A model generated the notes under the pieces. That model was not told where the DNA came from, searched no databases, and saw nothing but the letters and a program-made list of their open reading frames with translations. 64,000 nucleotides of DNA, taken from Parabacteroides distasonis (GTDB lineage: Bacteria; Bacteroidota; Bacteroidia; Bacteroidales; Tannerellaceae). Both the position numbers and the translations under genes were made by a program. Location of the stretch: positions 90,900 through 154,899 of the forward strand of contig JAFBIU010000005.1 of assembly GCA_021531775.1 (NCBI GenBank). Direction: 5' to 3'. Shown piece after piece: positions 59,091 to 64,000 of this stretch. Position 1 is the stretch's first letter. Each line of letters opens with the position of its first letter.

Positions 59091-61919
59091 ATGAAGTTGT
59101 TACTGCCTTTAAGAGTGCAAGCATATCAATTAAGCAATGGTTTGACAGTGTGGTTGAATGAAGATCACAGTCAGCCTAAGGTTTTTGGTGCCGTCGTGGT
59201 AAAGGCAGGAGCCAAGGACTCGCCCGATACAGGCATTGCCCACTATTTCGAACACATGATGTTCAAGGGCACGGACCGGATCGGCACGCTGGACTATGCG
59301 GCCGAGAAACGCTTCTTGGATCAGATTTCCCTCAAATACGACGAATTGGCCGAGACGGAGGATCCTGCCAAACGCAAACAGCTCATGCAGGAGATCAACG
59401 ACCTCGACCAGCAGGCAGCTCAATACGTCATTCCGAATGAATTCGACCGGCTCATCTCCCGTTACGGCGGAACGAAACTCAATGCCGAAACTTCCTACGA
59501 CTGTACTACCTATTATAATGTATTCGCACCTCAGTACATGGCCCATTGGGCTGAACTGAACAGCGAACGGTTGTGCAATCCGGTCTTCCGCCTGTTCCAG
59601 AACGAACTGGAGACGGTCTATGAGGAGAAGAATATGTATGGCGATTATGTCACTTCGCAAGCCATGGAGAAGCTCGCGGAGCGTTATTTTTATCCGCATC
59701 CCTATGCGTTCCCTATCATTGGCAGTACGAAGTACCTGAAGAATCCGCGCCTGTCGGAGATGAGACGTTTCTTCGAAACCTACTACGTGGCTTCCAACAT
59801 GGGTGTGATCTTGAGTGGCGATTTCCAGACAGCGGAAACCTTGCCGATTCTGGAACGCACATTCTCGCGGATCCGTTTGGGCGAGTTGCCCGCTTCCCAA
59901 CCGGTCTCCATCCCCACCTTCCACGGTCGTGAGCGTTTGACCATCAAGGTGCCGTTGCCCTTTGTGAAGGTCATGGCAATGGGATTCCGGGGTGTTCCGG
60001 CCAATCACGAAGACCAGATCGCGTTGAAAGTGGCCGTTTCGTTGCTCAACAACTCCAACGGAACCGGATTGTTGGACAAGCTGACCGTCGAGCACAAAGT
60101 GGTCGGGTCTATGGCGATGAACGAAAGCATGAACGAAGCCGGCATTTTGAGCATTGTCGCCATGCCGAAATTCCTGCTGCAATCCTATTCGGCTGCCGAG
60201 AAACTGATCTGGAAACAGATCAACCGGATCAAGGAGGGCGACTTCAGCGAGGCCGATTTTCAGAGCCTCAAACGGGAGCTCAAGCGGGAATATGCTTCCG
60301 GACTGGAAGACATCAGTTCACGTGCACAAATGATGATGCGCATCTTCTCGCAAGGAAAACAATGGGAGGACTATCTGAAGGAGGTGGCCCGCATTGATGC
60401 CTTGGACAAGCAGGAGGTGGTGCGCATTGCCAACAAATATTTCACGGACGATTACCTGTTCGTGACCAAAGAGACTGGGCGTTATCCGAAGGACAACCTG
60501 CCCAAGCCGGAGCTCAAGCCCATCGTCTCGTTCAACCAGAATGCTTCGTCGGCCTATAGCCGGCAGCTGGAACAATTGCCGGTGGAGGCGGTCAAACCGC
60601 GTTTCATCGACTTTCAGGAGGATGTGGAGGTGATGGACCTGCAGCCGTTGGTTCACCTCTATCGGACGCTGAATGAGATCAACGACATCTTCTCGTTGCG
60701 CATCTCCTTCGGTATCGGATCGTTGGAGAATCCCTTGCTGCCCCATTTGTCGCTCTTCCTCCATTACCTCGGAACGGAACGGCAAACGTTCGATCTGTTC
60801 CGTCGTCAGCTGCAAGTGTTGGGCAGTACGATGAGTTTCCAAGTGACGGATACAGACTTCGTGTTGGAAGTGACCGGATTCGACCGGCAGTTGGCCGATA
60901 CGCTTCCCTTCATCGGCGAGTTCTTGCGTTCAGCCAAGGGTGAACAGAAGAAGATGCGCCTGGTGGTGGAAGAGGCGAAAGTGGTCGAAAAGTCGTTCCT
61001 CAAATCGAGCGAGAGCCTCTCCAAGGCCCTGTTGGAACGGGTGCAGTATGGATCCGAATCGCGCTATTTGCAGCAATGCTCCATTTCGCAACTGCGGAAA
61101 CTGACAGCCGAGGAGATGATCGACTGTTTCCAGGCTGTTCAGGAGGTGGAATGCAACATCCACTATTGCGGCACCTTGCCCATGGAGCAGGTGGCTGAAC
61201 TGGTCCGGAAGAACCTGCCGTTGGAACGGGTGCAGAAGCCTTCGCGTTCCTCCATCAACCGTCCGCTGCTGACCTATGCCGAGCCGCAGGTGTTTGTCTG
61301 TGATTTGTCCCATGTCTCGCAGAGTGTTATCTATTCCTACACCGAGGGAGGCGTGGATCCGGAGCGTCGGACCGCCCATCTGGCGGATGTCTTCACCGGC
61401 TATTTCGGAGGCGACATGTCCTCCTTGATGTTTGAGGAGATCCGTGAGTTCCGTTCGTTTGCCTACCGGGTGAATGCGCGTTACCAGCAGCCGACCGTGA
61501 AGCACCGGATGGCTCCGGGACGTTTTCAGACCATGCTTTCGACCCAAAGCGACAAGACTGTGGATGCGTTGCAGGTGCTGGACAACCTCTTGCGTGAAAT
61601 GCCGCAACATCCCAAACGGGTCGAGGTGGTCAAACGGCACATTGAGAACCGGATCAACAACGGCTATCCCACCTTCCGGAAGATCTCGACCCTCATTGCC
61701 CGCTTGCGGCGGGAGGGCTACACCGACGATCCGAACCGGCTCTTGATGGAGGCCTTGCCCACCATCGGAATGGACGAACTGATGGCCTTCTACCAGGCGC
61801 ATGTGCAACATCGCCCGACGGCCTACGTCATTGTGGGTAATCTGAAGAAGATCGGCGAGAAGCAGTTGCAGGCGTTCGGCAAGTTGGTCAAACTGAAGAA
61901 AGGAGATTTGTATAAGTAA
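59091..61919 (+). CDS. M16-family zinc metallopeptidase (insulinase-like)
   Basis: 942 residues from ATG 59091. The inverted zinc motif HYFEH is at residues 51-55, with the downstream ligand region ELETVYEEKNMYG near 165-177. Two M16 halves are visible: the active one (about 10-240, with LKVAVSLLNNSNGTGLLDKL in the second lobe) and an inactive one in the C-terminal half (GVDPERRTAHLADVFTGYFG). No signal peptide is evident, so cytoplasmic degradation of peptides is more likely than the periplasmic role common for the family. DUF4268 begins 1 bp after its stop. Confidence 0.9.
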   Translation: MKLLLPLRVQAYQLSNGLTVWLNEDHSQPKVFGAVVVKAGAKDSPDTGIAHYFEHMMFKGTDRIGTLDYAAEKRFLDQISLKYDELAETEDPAKRKQLMQEINDLDQQAAQYVIPNEFDRLISRYGGTKLNAETSYDCTTYYNVFAPQYMAHWAELNSERLCNPVFRLFQNELETVYEEKNMYGDYVTSQAMEKLAERYFYPHPYAFPIIGSTKYLKNPRLSEMRRFFETYYVASNMGVILSGDFQTAETLPILERTFSRIRLGELPASQPVSIPTFHGRERLTIKVPLPFVKVMAMGFRGVPANHEDQIALKVAVSLLNNSNGTGLLDKLTVEHKVVGSMAMNESMNEAGILSIVAMPKFLLQSYSAAEKLIWKQINRIKEGDFSEADFQSLKRELKREYASGLEDISSRAQMMMRIFSQGKQWEDYLKEVARIDALDKQEVVRIANKYFTDDYLFVTKETGRYPKDNLPKPELKPIVSFNQNASSAYSRQLEQLPVEAVKPRFIDFQEDVEVMDLQPLVHLYRTLNEINDIFSLRISFGIGSLENPLLPHLSLFLHYLGTERQTFDLFRRQLQVLGSTMSFQVTDTDFVLEVTGFDRQLADTLPFIGEFLRSAKGEQKKMRLVVEEAKVVEKSFLKSSESLSKALLERVQYGSESRYLQQCSISQLRKLTAEEMIDCFQAVQEVECNIHYCGTLPMEQVAELVRKNLPLERVQKPSRSSINRPLLTYAEPQVFVCDLSHVSQSVIYSYTEGGVDPERRTAHLADVFTGYFGGDMSSLMFEEIREFRSFAYRVNARYQQPTVKHRMAPGRFQTMLSTQSDKTVDALQVLDNLLREMPQHPKRVEVVKRHIENRINNGYPTFRKISTLIARLRREGYTDDPNRLLMEALPTIGMDELMAFYQAHVQHRPTAYVIVGNLKKIGEKQLQAFGKLVKLKKGDLYK

Positions 61920-61920
61920 C

Positions 61921-62379
61921 ATGTATAAGAAAGACGAGTTGAAGGATCTGAAACGGGAGTTCTGGGAGAGCTTCTCCGCTTTCTGCGAAGTGCAGCCCTA
62001 TTTGCGTCGTCGCAGACGCACCTGGACACTGCATCATACGAAGGTGAAGGGAGTGGCCTTGAAATTCGAAGCCACCCGCCAGGGAGCCTACGTGATGCTG
62101 GAACTGAGCCATCGGAGCGAGGAGGAGCGGCTGGAGATGTTCGAGCGGCTGACCTGGTACAAGGAGATGCTGGAAAAGGACTTTCCCGACGGACTGGTCT
62201 GGGACATCTGTTACGTGCAGGAGGAGACGGGTCGGCAAGTGGCCCGGATCTATACGGCCAAGGAGGGTATTGACCTGCATCGACGCGAGCATTGGCAGGA
62301 GTTTTTCCCCTTCATGGCGCGTCAGATGTATCTCTTGGAACGTAATTTCCTGGACATTGCCGAGTATTTACGCGAATAA
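61921..62379 (+). CDS. DUF4268 protein
   Basis: A 152-residue soluble protein matching DUF4268: LKREFWESFSAFCEVQPYLR (residues about 9-28), the KGVALKFEATRQGAYVMLEL block with alternating strands, and a C-terminal HWQEFFPFMARQMYLLERNF. DUF4268 occurs alone, as here, or fused to nucleases; its function is unknown. The start is just after the M16 stop, and the cytidylate-kinase-like gene follows 12 bp later. Confidence 0.85.
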   Translation: MYKKDELKDLKREFWESFSAFCEVQPYLRRRRRTWTLHHTKVKGVALKFEATRQGAYVMLELSHRSEEERLEMFERLTWYKEMLEKDFPDGLVWDICYVQEETGRQVARIYTAKEGIDLHRREHWQEFFPFMARQMYLLERNFLDIAEYLRE

Positions 62380-62391
62380 ATCCAATGAATT

Positions 62392-63033
62392 ATGCAAGAT
62401 AGAATCATATTGACGATCGGCCGCCAGTTTGGAAGTGGCGGACGAGAGATCGGAAAAAAGTTATCGGCTGCATTGGGCATCGGTTATTACGACAAGGAAC
62501 TGATGGTGGAGGCAGCCAAAGACAGTGGCCTTTGTCAGGAGGCTTTTGAACGGGCCGACGAGCGGACAGCCAACAGTCTGGCCTATATGTTCACGATGGG
62601 AGGACCCTACCTGAGTATGTTCACGCCTTATGTGGACATTCTCTCCAACGACCAGCTGTTCAAGCTGCAGAGCGATACGATCCGGAAATTGGCCGAACGC
62701 GAATCGTGTGTGCTGGTGGGACGTTGTGCCGACTACATCCTGCGCGATGATCCGGCTTGCGTGAGCTTTTTCATCCACAACAGTTGGGCCAACCGCATCG
62801 AACGGGTGACCCGTCAGTTGGGCGTAAGTGTGGAGGAGGCGCAGGAGCTGATGGCGAAGAAGGACAAGTCGCGTGCGGCTTACTATAATTATTATACGAA
62901 CAAGACGTGGGGAATGGCCGAGTCGTATCATTTCTCGATCGACGTTTCCGTCTTAGGCATTGACGAGACGGTGAACATGTTGCGGATGTTGGTGGAGAAA
63001 CGGCAAGCGGTCCGTCCGCCTCATTTCGGATAA
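62392..63033 (+). CDS. Cytidylate kinase-like family protein
   Basis: A 213-residue protein of the P-loop kinase fold. The Walker A-like loop is GRQFGSGGREIGKKL (residues 10-24), followed by GIGYYDKELMVEAA. A later core strand CVLVGRCADYIL (about 103-114) and a lid-like basic segment (NRIERVTRQLG, then KKDKSRAAYYNYYT) fit the cytidylate-kinase-like family (PF13189 type). These are not the canonical Cmk; the phosphate acceptor is unknown. It is co-directional with DUF4268 and crcB. Confidence 0.87.
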   Translation: MQDRIILTIGRQFGSGGREIGKKLSAALGIGYYDKELMVEAAKDSGLCQEAFERADERTANSLAYMFTMGGPYLSMFTPYVDILSNDQLFKLQSDTIRKLAERESCVLVGRCADYILRDDPACVSFFIHNSWANRIERVTRQLGVSVEEAQELMAKKDKSRAAYYNYYTNKTWGMAESYHFSIDVSVLGIDETVNMLRMLVEKRQAVRPPHFG

Positions 63034-63068
63034 TCCCGGCGTGCTTCACGTCAGTCAATGGAATAGCT

Positions 63069-63455
63069 ATGTGGATTCATTTCGCATGGGTAGGAGTGGG
63101 CGGAGCCTTGGGAAGCATGGCTCGTTACGCCTTGACACTCGTGGGACAGCATTGCGCTTGGTCCTCCGAATGGGCCATCCTGTTGGCCAATGTCTTGGGT
63201 TCGTTTCTGATCGGATGGGCGATGGGTAGTCTGAAAGGAGACGCTTATCTCTTTGCCGCCATGGGTTTCTGTGGTGGTTTCACCACCTTCTCGACCTTCT
63301 CGTCGCAGGCTATGCACCTGTTTCAGAGCGGACAGCCGATGTGGGGATTGGCTTATATGGCCGCCAGTGTGTTGCTCTCGCTCCTGGCGGTCGGTTTCGG
63401 ACTTTGGATGGCTGCTGCCATACCCTTCTTTGGGCAGCAGCTCCCCAAGCCGTAG
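63069..63455 (+). CDS. crcB: Fluoride exporter CrcB/FluC
   Basis: A 128-residue protein with four membrane helices: GVGGALGSMARYALT, WAILLANVLGSFLIGWAMG, FLFAAMGF-type FAAMGFCGGFTTFSTFS and MAASVLLSLLAVGFGLWMAA. The GGALGSMARY and GFCGGFTTFSTFSSQ motifs (about 67-81) carry the conserved Phe-box and polar track of fluoride channels, which work as antiparallel dimers. The last dozen residues (IPFFGQQLPKP) look unlike a usual C-terminus and overlap the start of a broken gene. No fluoride riboswitch is seen in the 35-bp upstream gap. Confidence 0.93.
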   Translation: MWIHFAWVGVGGALGSMARYALTLVGQHCAWSSEWAILLANVLGSFLIGWAMGSLKGDAYLFAAMGFCGGFTTFSTFSSQAMHLFQSGQPMWGLAYMAASVLLSLLAVGFGLWMAAAIPFFGQQLPKP

Positions 63456-63795
63456 AGGCGGTTCCCGAGGGACAACCTGCCATGGTCCAGGTGGCTGTGG
63501 TACCCTGTGTGTCCATACCTGTGCGATTGCTTACGATGAGCGTCAGCTGGAATATGTGGGCATTGAACCGCAACAGATGCAGCAGCTGGAGAATCTGACG
63601 AACGATCGTCTGCATACGAATGGCTCGAAATCGCTTTATCCGACCTTTGTCAATGTGGGTGAGAAGCCGTCCATCGAGGGCAATGTGGATCTGTTTGTGG
63701 TGCGCTTCAAGGCGAAACAGCGGATCAGTCAATTGCCGGAAGTGAAGGATTTTATCTTGGTTGACAAAAATTTGAATGTGAAAAAGATTGATTAG
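63440..63795 (+). pseudogene. Truncated, frameshifted remnant overlapping the crcB end
   Basis: A coding-like C-terminal segment, AYDERQLEYVGIEPQQMQQL, then ENLTNDRLHTNGSKSLYPTF and VRFKAKQRISQLPEVKDFIL, ends at TAA 63795 but has no usable start codon upstream in its frame. A plausible N-terminal part (APQAVEAVPEGQPAMVQVAVVPC) lies in another frame across the crcB stop. It appears that a deletion joined crcB to a gene that lost its 5' end and then shifted frame. An internal GTG start at about 63555 cannot be excluded. Family unknown. Confidence 0.55.
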
Positions 63796-63814
63796 ACCTT
63801 TATCTTTTGGTCTG

Positions 63815-63853
63815 AGGGGACTCTCTCTTTGTGAAGAGTGGGTCCCCCTTTTT
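63815..63853 (+). terminator. Terminator after the remnant gene
   Basis: GGGGAC-CTCT pairs with AGAG-GGGTCCCC around a short loop (63816-63847), followed by five T. Confidence 0.8.
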
Positions 63854-63893
63854 GATTTTGACACTTTGACATTTTGACATCGTGACCGTGGTT

Positions 63894-64000
63894 TCGCTCT
63901 TTTGGCTTGATGATTCCGTTCTTTTGGCTTGATGATTCCGTTCTTTTGGCTTGGCAGCCAATTGGGATGTTCCGTTCTTTTGGCTTGACCCAAAAGAACC
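63894..64000. repeat. Tandem 22-bp repeats at the right edge
   Basis: CCGTTCTTTTGGCTTGATGA plus TT recurs: a near copy at 63894-63915, a full copy at 63916-63937, and partial copies from 63938 and 63972. The last copy continues into CCAAAAGAA, which pairs with its own TTCTTTTGG. The array may continue past the window. Confidence 0.85.

Noticed and set aside
59130..60182. 350-codon minus-strand frame opposite the M16 peptidase
   Set aside because: It is antisense to a gene with a clear HxxEH motif; no family resemblance and shadow-like composition.
63034..63068. Fluoride riboswitch before crcB
   Set aside because: The gap is only 35 bp and has no matching fold.

Overview
The window reads as chromosomal DNA of a Bacteroidales bacterium. 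Evidence: many start regions carry the Bacteroidetes -7 element TAnnTTTG, several with a TTTG -33 element 19-21 bp upstream; families typical of the group are present (DUF3667, DUF4248, VirE/BT4734-like primase, a MenE of about 340 aa, eukaryote-type ProS, GlnS, an anaerobic-type Ser sulfatase); and one secreted protein ends in a type IX secretion-like sorting domain. A Parabacteroides/Tannerellaceae-like host is my best guess, but it is not proven from sequence alone.

Layout. (1) 1-15.6 kb is core-like. It holds the end of an unknown gene, DUF2461, a T9SS-type secreted protein, DUF3667, a WbuC cupin, a leftward operon glnS-TPR-DUF368-DUF2490, a rightward operon DUF1080 lipoprotein-menE-two DUF3857/transglutaminase-like secreted proteins, and tRNA-Ser(UGA) with its own promoter and terminator. 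(2) 15.6-36.6 kb is accessory. A duplicated DUF3791/DUF3990 cassette (ADP-ribosyltransferase-like) is followed by an AT-rich orphan gene and a VirE-N/PriCT-2/DUF3987 primase-like gene with a remarkable iteron-like inverted repeat inside its coding sequence. Then come DUF4248, an HU-family protein fused to an InlB-like repeat, and a three-gene block of SNF2 helicase, beta-class DNA methyltransferase and Res-type helicase-nuclease, driven by a promoter with a long, strongly folded leader. The region ends with an ECF sigma factor unit that has an outer-membrane barrel protein. Near-identical terminator-like hairpins recur at the HU, Res and barrel gene ends. (3) 36.6-64 kb is again core-like: leftward tsaC/sua5-sugar transferase-ClC channel-fmt-hypothetical; rightward recJ-recQ and an SLC45-like MFS transporter; leftward LysM/receptor-OMP-sulfatase; an XRE/ImmA-like regulator; leftward MATE-rmuC-YfcC; rightward proS, an M16 peptidase, DUF4268, a cytidylate-kinase-like gene and crcB fused to the remnant of another gene. 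Tandem repeats lie at the right edge.

The best candidates for something undescribed are the helicase-methyltransferase-Res module with its folded 5' leader (22.5-32.1 kb), the TTGCAA inverted array inside the primase gene (19416-19535), and the DUF3990/DUF3791 cassette (15.7-17.3 kb). No integrase, transposase or CRISPR array was seen. All family assignments were made by eye from motifs, without database searches.
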